Position numbers and translations under genes: made by a program. Of a stretch of 40,542 nt of DNA, positions 17,394 to 26,397 are shown piece after piece (positions within the stretch are counted from its first letter, which is position 1; each line of letters begins with the position of its first letter). This DNA comes from an uncultured Myxococcaceae bacterium (GTDB lineage: Bacteria > Myxococcota_A > Polyangia > Polyangiales > Ga0077539). Where the stretch lies: the NCBI GenBank assembly GCA_945952225.1, contig CAMFHP010000074.1, forward strand, positions 1 through 40,542, written 5' to 3'. Under the pieces are notes generated by a model, which searched no databases, had not been told where the DNA came from, and worked only from the letters and a program-made list of their open reading frames with translations.

Positions 17394-18395
17394 ATGAAGA
17401 AGTTTGCGCTCATCGCCCTCGCGACGTTCACCACCACGGTCTTCGCCGTGTCGGGCCTCACGCAGCCGCGGCGCCCGCCGGCCCGGGGCCCGCGCCGTCC
17501 CGCTGTCACGGCGCCCGCGGAGCCTCCGATGTCCGAGCGCATCGCGCAGGAGCTCGGGGCCTTTCGCTGGGGCATGACCCACGAGCAGGTGCTCGAGGTC
17601 TTTCGCACGCAGATTCGCAACGCCTACGCGCCGCGGATGAAGAACCTCGGGCAGGTGGAGCAGTACCGGCTCATCGACGAGCGCCAGCGCGAGATCCGCA
17701 CCCTCGAACGCTCGTACGTGGTCTTCGACGGCGCGCAGGAGCACCGCCAGTGGGACTCGTCGTTCATCGCCAACGAGTTCACCCACAACAACAACGAGTC
17801 GATGCTCGTGTACCAGGACGAGCGCGGCAACCGCGAGTTCTTCCTCTTCATCAACGACCGTCTGTGGAAGCGCGTGCAGGCGCGCAACACCAACGGCGCG
17901 CGCATCCAGTACGACGACTTCGCCGCGCAGCTCGAAGCCCTCTTCGGCCCGGGGCGCCGCATCCAGAACGGCACGCGCCTCGACACCGTCGAGTGGCGCG
18001 ACGCGACGACGAAGCTCCACACCTCGGACCAGACCACGTTCTTCAGCGCCTTCTGTCTCATCTACGAAGAGACCGCGACGCTGGCCCAGATCGCCACGCT
18101 CCGCGTGAACGCGCCCACCAAGGTGGTGCGCCGCTCGGCGGTGAACCTCGACCTCCCGCAGGCCACCGCGGGCAGCGTCGAGGGCGCGCCGTCGACCAAC
18201 GTGGTCGATCGCATCACGGGCAAGATCCGCGTGGTCGAGAACGCCGACGCGGGCGCGGCGGCCTCGGCCAGCGCGTCGGCGGCGGGGGCGCGCAACGGCA
18301 ACGGCGCGCGCAACGGCGCCGACGCGGGCGCGGGGAGCATTCCCGGCGGGGGAACCCCCGAGGATCCGCTGGGCCTCGGCGGCCTCGGTCTCTGA
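17394..18395 (+). CDS. Secreted hypothetical protein with disordered tail
   Basis: The 333-residue product starts with a Sec signal peptide (MKKFALIALATFTTTVFAV, cleavage around residue 20-25), followed by a Pro/Arg-rich stretch. The core (about 50-240) is a single globular region beginning ERIAQELGAFRWGMTHEQVLEVF. Openings of the form FRWGM...VL are common in periplasmic proteins that monitor a small domain, but I cannot assign the family. The tail (about 275-333) is low complexity, rich in Ala, Asn, Gly and Asp, ending in Gly/Leu repeats. The ATG at 17394 is chosen because it begins the signal peptide. It precedes ybaB by 90 bp on the same strand. Confidence 0.8.
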   Translation: MKKFALIALATFTTTVFAVSGLTQPRRPPARGPRRPAVTAPAEPPMSERIAQELGAFRWGMTHEQVLEVFRTQIRNAYAPRMKNLGQVEQYRLIDERQREIRTLERSYVVFDGAQEHRQWDSSFIANEFTHNNNESMLVYQDERGNREFFLFINDRLWKRVQARNTNGARIQYDDFAAQLEALFGPGRRIQNGTRLDTVEWRDATTKLHTSDQTTFFSAFCLIYEETATLAQIATLRVNAPTKVVRRSAVNLDLPQATAGSVEGAPSTNVVDRITGKIRVVENADAGAAASASASAAGARNGNGARNGADAGAGSIPGGGTPEDPLGLGGLGL

Positions 18396-18485
18396 CCCTC
18401 CGCGCGCGCCGAAGGGGCTTCTCGCGCAGGGCCGCGACGGGGTAATACCTCGTCCCCCACCGTCCATCCGTCACCGAGAGATCAC

Positions 18486-18812
18486 ATGGCAATCCAGCAG
18501 TTTCGCGGCGGCATCAACGAGCTCATGAAGCAGGCCGCCTGGCTCCAGCGCCGGGTCGAAGAGACGCAGAAGTCCAACAAGGACCGCACGCTCGACGTCA
18601 CGGGCGCCAACGACAAGGTGAAGGTCACGGTCACCTACGGACGTGAGATCACGCGCATCGAGGTCGACCCCGAGCTCCTCACCAGCGACCGTGAGCTCGC
18701 CCTCGACGCCGTGGCCGCCACGGTGAACTCCGCGCTCAAGGCCGCGTCCGAGGCCATGGACAAGGAGATCGCCAAGGCCACCGGCGGACTCAAGATCCCC
18801 GGCATCACCTGA
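18486..18812 (+). CDS. ybaB: YbaB/EbfC nucleoid-associated protein
   Basis: The 108-residue product has the full YbaB/EbfC layout: an N-terminal helix with repeated basic and Gln residues (ELMKQAAWLQRRVEETQ), a beta region (VKVTVTYGREITRIEVDPELL) and a C-terminal helix (ALDAVAATVNSALKAASEAM). These proteins dimerise and bind DNA with little sequence preference. The usual bacterial order ybaB-recR is kept here, with recR beginning 157 bp downstream. The central strand lacks the glycine-rich MxG.V.G turn common in the family and reads NDKVKVTVTYGREI instead, a small divergence. Confidence 0.9.
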   Translation: MAIQQFRGGINELMKQAAWLQRRVEETQKSNKDRTLDVTGANDKVKVTVTYGREITRIEVDPELLTSDRELALDAVAATVNSALKAASEAMDKEIAKATGGLKIPGIT

Positions 18813-18969
18813 CCTTCGTTCCCCACCGATCGCGCGGGCGCTGCACCCCGTGGCAGCCTCCGCGCATCGCAGCGTGACCGTCGCCGTGATGCCTCCCGCA
18901 CGCGGCGCACACGCACCCTCGAAGCGTTCCCCTGCACCTCCCTTCGCGACGGTCCGTCGACGCCCTCCC

Positions 18970-19569
18970 ATGCACGACAGCGGTGACCCCCTCGGCGACC
19001 TCGTGAAGCTCCTCGTGCGCCTGCCCGGCGTCGGGGAGAAATCCGCGCGTCGCATCGCGTTCCATATGCTCTCGGCGGACCGTGACTATGCGCAGACGCT
19101 CGGCGAGGCGCTGGCCACGCTGGGGGAACGGGTGCGCCGCTGCGCCTCGTGCGGCAACTACACGGCGCGGGAGCTCTGCGCGCTCTGCGCGGATCCGCGG
19201 CGCGCGGGCGATGTGCTCTGCGTGGTGGCGCGGCCCGCGGATGCCGACGCCATCGAGCGCGCGCGGGTCTTCGGCGGGCGCTACCACGTGCTCCACGCGC
19301 TGCTCGACCCGCTCGGGGGCGTCGGTCCCGCGGAGTTTCCGCTCGTGCCGTTGATGGAGCGCATCGCGCGCGAGGGGATCCGCGAGGTGATCCTCGCGAC
19401 GCCGCCGACCGTGGAGGGCGAGGCCACGTCGCTGTACCTCGCCGAGGCCCTGCGCAGCGCGGGTGTGTCGACCTCGCGCATCGCGAGCGGGGTGCCTCAC
19501 GGAGGCGACCTGGAGTTCGTCGATCCCATCACGCTGGGCCGCGCGCTCGAAGGCCGCCGCTCACTCTGA
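18970..19569 (+). CDS. recR: Recombination protein RecR, Toprim glutamate replaced
   Basis: RecR helps load RecA at gapped DNA together with RecO (and RecF). The 199-residue protein has the helix-hairpin-helix LPGVGEKSARRIAFHML (18-34), a four-cysteine zinc finger (C58, C61, C70, C73), a Toprim domain, and the C-terminal TPPTVEGEATSLYLAE and GVPHGGDLEFVD motifs. The Toprim opening normally reads CVVExPxD; here it reads CVVARPAD, with Ala87 where the conserved glutamate is expected and Asp91 retained. The ATG at 18970 gives the usual RecR length; the frame is open further up to 18850, but that extension has no RecR similarity. It follows ybaB in the same direction. Confidence 0.93.
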   Translation: MHDSGDPLGDLVKLLVRLPGVGEKSARRIAFHMLSADRDYAQTLGEALATLGERVRRCASCGNYTARELCALCADPRRAGDVLCVVARPADADAIERARVFGGRYHVLHALLDPLGGVGPAEFPLVPLMERIAREGIREVILATPPTVEGEATSLYLAEALRSAGVSTSRIASGVPHGGDLEFVDPITLGRALEGRRSL

Positions 19570-19717
19570 ACTGGTCTTCGGGGTGGGCTTTCGGCGAGAA
19601 TGCGCGCGCGCCCGAGTTCTCAGGGGTGCTGCCTCGCGGATGTGCGGGCGCGTGTGAACGCGCGCGGCCCGCAGTCGGCTGGTGCCACTCACGACACGTT
19701 CGGAGATGATGGATCCC

Positions 19718-21385
19718 ATGGCGGAAGAGACGAAGAAGGATCAGCGCGTGAAGGCCCCGGTGCTCCGCGCCAAGTACAAGAGCCGCACGCTCGATGAGTT
19801 CATCGAGAAGTACTCGCGCGACATCTCCCGCAGCGGCATGTTCATCAAGAGCGCCAAGCCGCCGGCCCTCGGAACGCTGCTCAAGGTCGAGATCCTGCTC
19901 GAAGACGGCACGCCGGTGATCGCCGCCGTGGGCCGCGTCGTGAAGCGCCGCGAAGACACCGAGGCCACGCCGACGGATCCCGCGGGCATGGGCATCCGCT
20001 TCCTCAAGGTCGAAGACGCCTCGCAGCCCGTGATCGACCGCATCGTCGCGCTCAAGGGCGAAGACGCGGGACCGCACTTCGAGAACATCCGCACGGGCCA
20101 GACCGTGCCGCCGCCGCCCATGTCGACGGGCGAGCACCACAGCGCCTTCTTCGGCACCACGAACCCCGCGAAGGAGATGCCCGCCGAGGCCGACCGCACG
20201 ATGATGCGGCAGATGAACGCCCTCCTCGGCGAGGCGCTCCGTCAGGTGAACGAGGCCCCGCGCAAGGATCCCGCGGCCGTTCCCACGCAGAAGGCCACGA
20301 TCATGGGCGTGGCCGCGCCCGCGGGGATGCTCGAACAGGCCCTCGCCGCCGCCCGCGAAGAGGCCGCGCAGAAGAAGACCGACGACGGCCCCACGAAGGT
20401 CGCCACGCGCGGCGAGATCGACGACGCGCTCCAGAAGCTCAAGGCCGTCGAAGAGCCCGCCGCCGCGGCCAACGCCGAAGCGACGCGCGCCGAAGCCGCG
20501 AAGCCCGAGGCCGCGAAGGCCGAAGCGCCGAAGACCGAGGAGAAGCCCGCGGAGCCCGCGAAGGCCGAAGCCCCGAAGGCCGAGGAGCCCGCGAAGGCCG
20601 AAGCCCCGAAGGCCGAGGAGAAGCCCGCCGAGCCCGCGAAGAGCGAGGAGTCGGCGGTGCGCTCGGTGCCGCCGCGCGCGCTCACCACGGTGGCCGCGTC
20701 CGTTCCTCCGCCGCCCGCGCAGACCCCCGAGGAGAAGCCCGCGGAGCCCGTGAAGGCCGAAGCGCCGAAGGCCGAGGAGAAGCCCGCGGAGCCCGCGAAG
20801 GCCGAGGCCCCCGCGGAGCCCGCGAAGGTCGAGGAGAAGCCCGCGGAGCCCGCGAAGGCCGAGGAGCCTGCGGCGAAGGCCGCGGAGCCCGCCGCCGAGG
20901 TGAAGGCCGAGGAGAAGCCCGCCGAGCCCGCGCCGAAGGCCGAGGAGCCCGCGAAGGCCGACGCCCCGAAGGCCGAGGAGAAGCCCGCCGAGCCCGCGAA
21001 GGCCGAGGCCCCCGCCGCCGAGGTGAAGGCCGAGGAGAAGCCCGCCGAGCCCGCGCCGAAGGCCGAGGAGAAGGCGCCGGCCGCCGAGCCCGCGAAGGTC
21101 GAGGCGAAGAAGTCGGACTCGAAGAAGCCCGAGAAGAAGGGCGACGAGAAGAAGTCCGAGGCGAAGAAGTCCGACGAGAAGAAGTCCGACGAGAAGAAGT
21201 CCGACGAGAAGAAGCCCGAGGCGAAGAAGTCCGACGAGAAGAAGTCGGACGAGAAGAAGCCCGAGCTCAAGAAGGACGACGAGAAGAAGCCCGAAGCCGC
21301 GGGCGGCATGAACATGGTGACCACCCTCGGGGCGATCGCCGTGGTGGCCTTCCTCGTGTGGTTCTTCCTGCTGCGCAACCCCTGA
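19718..21385 (+). CDS. PilZ-like domain protein with long charged repeats and C-terminal membrane anchor
   Basis: Residues about 8-105 form a PilZ-like domain of the Myxococcus paralogous type, with DISRSGMFIKS (matching the DxSxxG motif) and MGIRFLKVE. Canonical c-di-GMP binding needs an RxxxR motif before this; the RAKYKSR segment only loosely fits. Residues about 260-520 are low complexity, first KAE/EEKPAEPAKAEAPKAE repeats, then lysine/acid blocks of KKSDE. The protein ends with one hydrophobic segment (NMVTTLGAIAVVAFLVWFFLL) and four residues, so it is probably tail-anchored with the PilZ domain in the cytoplasm. The ATG at 19718 gives MAEETKKD; ATGs at 19706 and 19709 are alternatives. 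Expect an extended Pro/Ala spacer carrying the domain away from the membrane. Confidence 0.85.
   Translation: MAEETKKDQRVKAPVLRAKYKSRTLDEFIEKYSRDISRSGMFIKSAKPPALGTLLKVEILLEDGTPVIAAVGRVVKRREDTEATPTDPAGMGIRFLKVEDASQPVIDRIVALKGEDAGPHFENIRTGQTVPPPPMSTGEHHSAFFGTTNPAKEMPAEADRTMMRQMNALLGEALRQVNEAPRKDPAAVPTQKATIMGVAAPAGMLEQALAAAREEAAQKKTDDGPTKVATRGEIDDALQKLKAVEEPAAAANAEATRAEAAKPEAAKAEAPKTEEKPAEPAKAEAPKAEEPAKAEAPKAEEKPAEPAKSEESAVRSVPPRALTTVAASVPPPPAQTPEEKPAEPVKAEAPKAEEKPAEPAKAEAPAEPAKVEEKPAEPAKAEEPAAKAAEPAAEVKAEEKPAEPAPKAEEPAKADAPKAEEKPAEPAKAEAPAAEVKAEEKPAEPAPKAEEKAPAAEPAKVEAKKSDSKKPEKKGDEKKSEAKKSDEKKSDEKKSDEKKPEAKKSDEKKSDEKKPELKKDDEKKPEAAGGMNMVTTLGAIAVVAFLVWFFLLRNP
20515..21295 (+). repeat. Intragenic low-complexity repeats (AEEKPAEPAK and KKSDE blocks)
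   Basis: Within the PilZ-like gene, near-identical runs such as GAGGAGAAGCCCGC followed by GAGCCCGCGAAGGCCGA recur many times between about 20540 and 21090. A second family, GAGAAGAAGTCCGACGAGAAG, recurs between about 21140 and 21270. All periods are multiples of three, so length variation stays in frame. Confidence 0.8.
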
Positions 21386-21437
21386 GCGGGCGCTGACGCG
21401 CGTGCGCGACCCGCATCCTGCGGGGCTCGCGACGACC

Positions 21438-21467
21438 TCCTGACGATTTCCTGTCACATCCTGGCGA
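21438..21467 (+). promoter_or_regulatory. Three phased TCCTG direct repeats upstream of the ECF sigma gene
   Basis: TCCTGACGA, TCCTGTCAC and TCCTGGCGA begin at 21438, 21449 and 21459, about one helical turn apart, 34 bp before the sigma-factor ATG. They could be an activator site or part of the sigma factor's own promoter. This is a visual match only. Confidence 0.3.
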
Positions 21468-21500
21468 CTCGTGGGCACCTGCGCGGTGATGCCAGGCGCC

Positions 21501-22052
21501 ATGCCCACACCACTGCCCGCGCCCGACCCGATCGCCGAGGCGATCGCCCGGGGTGACCACCGCGCGGCCCTCGCCGACTGCGCCCGCGCCCACGGGTCCG
21601 CCCTGGGCCGTCTCTGCATGACCTGGCTCGGCTCCCAGGCCGAAGCCGACGAGGCCGTGCAGGAGATCCTTCTCGCCGCCTACGACGCCATGGCCACGTA
21701 CCGCGGCGACGCGAGCGTGCGCGCGTGGCTCTACGGCATCGCGCGACACCACTGCGCGCGGCGCGCCGAGACCCGTCAGCGCCGCGACGCGAAGCTGCGA
21801 CTCGTGCACTCCGAGGGAGACACCGCGCCGGGGGCCGACAGCCTCCTCGCCGTGCGCCGCCGGGCCGAGCGGCTGCGCTACGCCCTCGACGCGCTCAAGC
21901 CCTCGGAGCGCGACGCCCTCGTGCTGCGCTTCGAAGCCGAGCTCTCGTTCCGCGAGGTGGCCGACGCCTGCGGCATCGACGAGGCCGCCGCCCGCAAGCG
22001 CGTGGGCCGCGCCCTCGAACACCTGCGCGCCGCGCTCCCCGAAGACCTGTGA
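21501..22052 (+). CDS. ECF-family RNA polymerase sigma factor
   Basis: The 183-residue protein has the two domains of an extracytoplasmic-function sigma factor. Region 2 contains AEADEAVQEILLAAYDAMATYRGDASVRAWLYGIARHH and region 4 contains LKPSERDALVLRFEAELSFREVADACGIDEAAARKRVGRALEHLR, a helix-turn-helix that would read the -35 element. The linker between them is short and no extra C-terminal domain is present. The ATG at 21501 has AGG five bases upstream; an ATG at 21489 is possible. The gene ends 16 bp before an anti-sigma fusion gene, so the two are almost certainly co-transcribed and form a sigma/anti-sigma pair. Confidence 0.9.
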   Translation: MPTPLPAPDPIAEAIARGDHRAALADCARAHGSALGRLCMTWLGSQAEADEAVQEILLAAYDAMATYRGDASVRAWLYGIARHHCARRAETRQRRDAKLRLVHSEGDTAPGADSLLAVRRRAERLRYALDALKPSERDALVLRFEAELSFREVADACGIDEAAARKRVGRALEHLRAALPEDL

Positions 22053-22068
22053 CTGCGTGAGGACTGCG

Positions 22069-25000
22069 ATGACCGAACGACCGCATGACTGCGCGCGCTT
22101 CCGCGAAGACCTCGCCGCCTGGATCGACGGCGACGTGAGCCCCGAAGCCGCCCACCACCTCGCCTCCTGCGACGAGTGCCGCGACCTGCGCCACGAGGCC
22201 CGCCTCGCCGCCCGCGCCGTGCGCCGCGCCGCCGATGACTACGTGCCCACCGACCCCGACGCCCTCGCCGCCCGCGTGCTCGCCGCCCTCGACGCGCGGG
22301 GCCCTGCGGTGACGTCCGCGGTGAGCGTCGCGGAGAGCACCGCGCGCGCGCCCGTGGTGACCCCCGTGGTCGCCGTGGTGGAGCCGCCCGCGACGGTCGC
22401 CTCGGCGGTGACCTCTCCCGATGGCTCGCGGCACGCCTCGTACAGCAGCGCTTCTCCAGCGGGTGTTTCGCGCGACGAGACTCCGGTGGCGACCGCGGGC
22501 TCTCCAAACGGAGAGGCGACGGAGACGCCCCCGAACGTGACCCCGAACGTGCCCGCGAAGGCCACGGTGCAGGCGCTCCCCGCCCGACGCGGAGGACGCG
22601 GCGCGACGGTGCTGATGCTCCTCGGCGCGGCGGCTGCGGCGGCGGGTGTGGTGATGGTGCGCGCGAAGGAGTCCACGACCGCGCCCTCGGAGCCCACGGT
22701 GGTGACCGGCGGCGCGCCGTGGCGTGCGCGGGTGGAGCGCGTGCTGCGCGCGGGCGATGGCGGCGAGGGGCTCGCGGTGATGGCACCGGGAAGCACCGCG
22801 TGGGTGGCGCTCACCGACCGCGCCGAGGTGCCCACCGGGGCCCGCGTGCGCACCGACGGGCGGACCCGCGCGCGGCTCTCGCTCGACGACGGGACCACGC
22901 TGGTGCTCGACCGCGACACCGAGCTCGCGCTCGATCGCACGAAGTCGCGGCGGGCCACGCTCGTGCGCGGCAACGTGGTGGCCGACGTCGCACACCTCGA
23001 CGACCGCAGCACCGCGCGCATCGACACGCCCGCGGGACCCGTCGAGGTGCTCGGGACGCGCTTCGCCCTCACGGCCACCGACGACCACACGAACGTGCGG
23101 GTCACGCGCGGCGTGGTGAAGCTCGGCGCGGTCGAGGTGAAGACCGGGCAGGAGGGCGTGCTCGCGCGCGGCGAAGATCCGTCGGTGGCGCCCGCGGTGA
23201 ACCTCGCGGGGGCCGTGGCGTGGTCCGAGCTCGACGCGCGCGGTGACGACGCGCAGGTCGTGGGGCTCGGAGAGCTCCGGGCGCGCAGGCCGGGGAGCAC
23301 GACGGACCGCGAGGAGGCCGTGCACCTCGCGAGTCACACGGTGAAGGTGCGCATCGCGGGCAACGTGGCGCGCACCGAGGTCGAAGAGGTCTTTCGCAAC
23401 GACACGGGCCAGGCGCTCGAAGGCATCTACCGCTTTCCGCTGCCGCCCGAGGCGCAGGTCGAGACCCTCGCGCTCGACGTGAACGGACAGATGGAGCCCG
23501 GCAGCTTCGTCGACCGCGACCGCGCGGCGGCCATCTGGCGCGGAGTGATCCAGCACGCGGCGCCGCACCCGACGCCGGTGACCGACGACATCGTGTGGGT
23601 GCCCGGTCCGTGGCGCGATCCGGCGCTGCTCGAATGGCAGCGGGGCGGACGCTTCGAACTCCGGGTGTTCCCCATTCCGCCGCACGGCACCCGTCGCGTG
23701 AGCCTCTCGTACACGCAGACCGTGGCGCCCTCGGGCGGGCTCCGTCGCTACGTGTATCCCCTCGCGCACAACCCCGACGGGAGCACCCGCGTCGACCAGT
23801 TCTCCCTCGACGTGCGCGTGGTCGGTCACGACACGCACCGCCCGGTGAACGTGTCGGGCTACACCCTCGCGAAGGTCGAGGAGCCCGGCGCCGCGGGCGA
23901 GCGCCGCACGCTCACGCAGACGGGCTTCGTGCCCGCGGGCGACCTCGTGGTGGAGTACGCGCTCCCCGACGCGCGCGCGCCCCTCACGGCGTGGACGTAC
24001 CGCGCCCCCGACACGACGGTGCCCGCCGCCGTCGACAGCTCCGCGGAGCCCGGCTGGGTGGCCCTGGCGCTGCGTCCGAGGCTTCCGCGCGAGGGCGACG
24101 CGCGTCCGCGGGACTACGTCTTCGTGGTCGACGCGAGCCGCTCGATGGTGGGCGAGCGCCTCGAACGCGCGGCCCGCCTCGTGGGCGCCTCGGTCTCCGA
24201 AATGGACCGCCGCGACCGCGCCGCCGTGCTCGCCTGCGACACGCGCTGCCGCACGCTCACGTCGATGGAGCCCTCCAGCGAGCAGCTCGCCGCGCGGGTG
24301 CAGTCTGCCGTGCGCGCGGTGCCCGCGGCCGGTGCGAGCGACCTCGTGGCGCAGGTGCGCGCGGCCCTCGCGGTGGCGAACGAGCGCGCCGACGCGGGAC
24401 GCGACGTGCGGGTGGTCTACGTGGGCGACGGCGCGGCCACCGTGGGCTGGCGACGCTCCGATCGGGTGGCCGCCGAGGTGTCGGAGCTCGTGGGTCGCAA
24501 CCCCCGCGCGACGGTGACCGCGGTGGCCATCGGGTCCGACGCCGACACGCTTCTTCTCGGCGCGATGGCGCGCGGCGGCGGCGGCGCGGTGGTGCCGTAC
24601 GTGCCTGGCGAGCGCGTGCACGCGGCGGCGCTCTCGACGCTCGAAGCGACGTACGGCGTGGCCCTGCGCGACCCCGAGGTGGTGCTCCCCGCGGGGCTCA
24701 CCGCGCAGGCGCCCGCGAAGCTCGCGACGGTGCGCGCGGGCTCGGAGACCCTGGTGCTCGCGCGCATGACCGCGCCCTCGGTGAGCGGCGACGTGGTGCT
24801 CCGCGGAACGGTGGCGGGCGCGCCCTTCGAAGCGCGCTACCCCGTGAACCTCGCGCTCACGGCCGACGCGGGCAACGCCTTCGTGCCGAGGCTCTACGCG
24901 GCCGCGCGCATCGCCGACCTCGACGCCTCGGGGGCGCCCGGCGCGCGCGCCGAGATGGTCGAACTCTCGCAGCGGTTCCGCGTGGCGAGCCGGTACACGT

Positions 25001-26397
25001 CGCTCCTGGTGCTGGAGAGCCCCGCGATGTTCCGCGCGTTCGGTGTGGCGCAGAACACGTCGTCGGTCGCGTGGACGGGCGAGTCGCAGGCGCAGGCGAC
25101 GGTGCTCGCGCAGACGGCATCGACGGAGCCCGCGCAGGGCGAGAGCGAGGCGCGCGAAGACCCCGGCGCCGACGCGCCCGCCGACCTCGCCAGCGTGGGC
25201 GACGCGGACGCGCTCAACAGCGCCCTCGGCAACGTCGGATCCCTCGGTCACGGTCGCGCCTCGGCGGGTGCTGCTCCGACGGTCGCGCGCCGTCCTGCGA
25301 TGGGCGGCGGCGGCGTGGGCGCGGGCTTCATGCGCGACCGTGTGGCGCCGGCTGCGCCGGTCGCGGCGACGCGGGAGAGCGCGGGCTCCGTGGTGCAGGG
25401 CGTGATGCCCGACAGCATCGAGCGCTCGCGCTTCGACCGACGCGCCCGCGGCCAGTGGATGCGCCGCGTGTGGGTGCGCCGCGCCACGCTCGCGACGCTG
25501 CCCGACCGCGACGCGCCCGACACGGCCTTCGATGCGCGCGTGCAGCGGGCCCGCGATGAGCTCGCGCTGAACCCCGACAGCCGCGCGAAGACCCGCGAGC
25601 TGGTGCGCTGGCTCGCGCTCTCGGGCGACCTCGATGGGGCGGGCGAGGTGACCACGCGCTGGTCGTCGCGCGATCCCCTCGACGTCGACGCGATCACCCG
25701 CGCCGCCGACGTGGCCGCGCGCCGTGGCGACCGCGACGGGTCGATCCGCGTGCTCGCGGGCGTGGTCGACGTGCACCCCGACGACGTGGCCGCGCACGAG
25801 CGCATGGCGACGCTCCACGAGCGCATGGGCGACCGCGAGGCGGCCTGCGCGTACCGCGTCACGCTCGCGGAGCTCCGGCCCCGCGATGCGAGCGTGGTGG
25901 CCCGCGCGGTGCGCTGCGAGCGGCTCCTCGGGCGCGAGACCTCGGCGTCGCGGCTGCTCTCCGACGTGACCGATCCGGCGGTGCGGGCGCGCGTCGAATC
26001 GGAGGCGCGCACCACGGCGGCGACCGTCGACGGCGAGCTCCGCGGCGAGATGACCGTGACGGCCACCTGGGACGCCGACGAAGACCTCGACCTCTCGGTC
26101 ATCGACCCCCGCGGCGTGCGCCTCTCGTGGCAGGGCGGACGCGCGTCGATCACCGCCCGCGACGTGACCGACACGCGCCGCGAGTCCCTCGGTCTGCCGC
26201 GCCTCGCGACGGGCGAGCACCGCATCGAGATCACCCGCACGGCGCCCTCGCAGCGCGTGATCCGCGGCCGCGTCACGGTGCGCGTGCTCGGCGAAGAGCG
26301 CAGCTACAGCTTCGTGCTCGGCGACGACCGCGCGCAGGTGGGCCGCGTGACGCTCACCCGCGAGTCGCAGCTCGTGCCCGTCGACGTCGAGTTCTGA
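22069..26397 (+). CDS. Giant membrane anti-sigma protein: zinc finger, FecR, VIT, VWA, repeats, DUF2135-like
   Basis: The ATG at 22069 follows GAGGACTGCG, a good ribosome site, 16 bp after the sigma gene. The 1442-residue product starts with an anti-sigma zinc finger (H30-x3-C34-x2-C37 in HLASCDEC), then a Thr/Pro/Val-rich linker and a single membrane helix (about 180-198). Beyond it lie a FecR-type domain (about 215-390, with TPAGPVEVLGTRF), a VIT domain from about 418 (VRIAGNVARTEVEEVFRN), a von Willebrand A domain with MIDAS D688-A-S690-R-S692, a Ser/Gly/Ala linker, TPR-like helices (about 1160-1310) and a C-terminal TWDADEDLDLSVIDPRG segment typical of DUF2135/YfaP. I infer that the outside domains sense a ligand or protein and control release of the sigma factor across the membrane. 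Confidence 0.88.
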   Translation: MTERPHDCARFREDLAAWIDGDVSPEAAHHLASCDECRDLRHEARLAARAVRRAADDYVPTDPDALAARVLAALDARGPAVTSAVSVAESTARAPVVTPVVAVVEPPATVASAVTSPDGSRHASYSSASPAGVSRDETPVATAGSPNGEATETPPNVTPNVPAKATVQALPARRGGRGATVLMLLGAAAAAAGVVMVRAKESTTAPSEPTVVTGGAPWRARVERVLRAGDGGEGLAVMAPGSTAWVALTDRAEVPTGARVRTDGRTRARLSLDDGTTLVLDRDTELALDRTKSRRATLVRGNVVADVAHLDDRSTARIDTPAGPVEVLGTRFALTATDDHTNVRVTRGVVKLGAVEVKTGQEGVLARGEDPSVAPAVNLAGAVAWSELDARGDDAQVVGLGELRARRPGSTTDREEAVHLASHTVKVRIAGNVARTEVEEVFRNDTGQALEGIYRFPLPPEAQVETLALDVNGQMEPGSFVDRDRAAAIWRGVIQHAAPHPTPVTDDIVWVPGPWRDPALLEWQRGGRFELRVFPIPPHGTRRVSLSYTQTVAPSGGLRRYVYPLAHNPDGSTRVDQFSLDVRVVGHDTHRPVNVSGYTLAKVEEPGAAGERRTLTQTGFVPAGDLVVEYALPDARAPLTAWTYRAPDTTVPAAVDSSAEPGWVALALRPRLPREGDARPRDYVFVVDASRSMVGERLERAARLVGASVSEMDRRDRAAVLACDTRCRTLTSMEPSSEQLAARVQSAVRAVPAAGASDLVAQVRAALAVANERADAGRDVRVVYVGDGAATVGWRRSDRVAAEVSELVGRNPRATVTAVAIGSDADTLLLGAMARGGGGAVVPYVPGERVHAAALSTLEATYGVALRDPEVVLPAGLTAQAPAKLATVRAGSETLVLARMTAPSVSGDVVLRGTVAGAPFEARYPVNLALTADAGNAFVPRLYAAARIADLDASGAPGARAEMVELSQRFRVASRYTSLLVLESPAMFRAFGVAQNTSSVAWTGESQAQATVLAQTASTEPAQGESEAREDPGADAPADLASVGDADALNSALGNVGSLGHGRASAGAAPTVARRPAMGGGGVGAGFMRDRVAPAAPVAATRESAGSVVQGVMPDSIERSRFDRRARGQWMRRVWVRRATLATLPDRDAPDTAFDARVQRARDELALNPDSRAKTRELVRWLALSGDLDGAGEVTTRWSSRDPLDVDAITRAADVAARRGDRDGSIRVLAGVVDVHPDDVAAHERMATLHERMGDREAACAYRVTLAELRPRDASVVARAVRCERLLGRETSASRLLSDVTDPAVRARVESEARTTAATVDGELRGEMTVTATWDADEDLDLSVIDPRGVRLSWQGGRASITARDVTDTRRESLGLPRLATGEHRIEITRTAPSQRVIRGRVTVRVLGEERSYSFVLGDDRAQVGRVTLTRESQLVPVDVEF

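Noticed and set aside
18850-18969. Longer RecR N-terminus
   Set aside because: Forty extra Arg/Pro/Ala-rich residues are outside the RecR family length; the ATG at 18970 gives the normal start.
21895-26220. A 1441-residue minus-strand open frame opposite the anti-sigma gene
   Set aside because: It is Arg/His/Gly-rich without any recognisable domain and mirrors the codon structure of the real gene.
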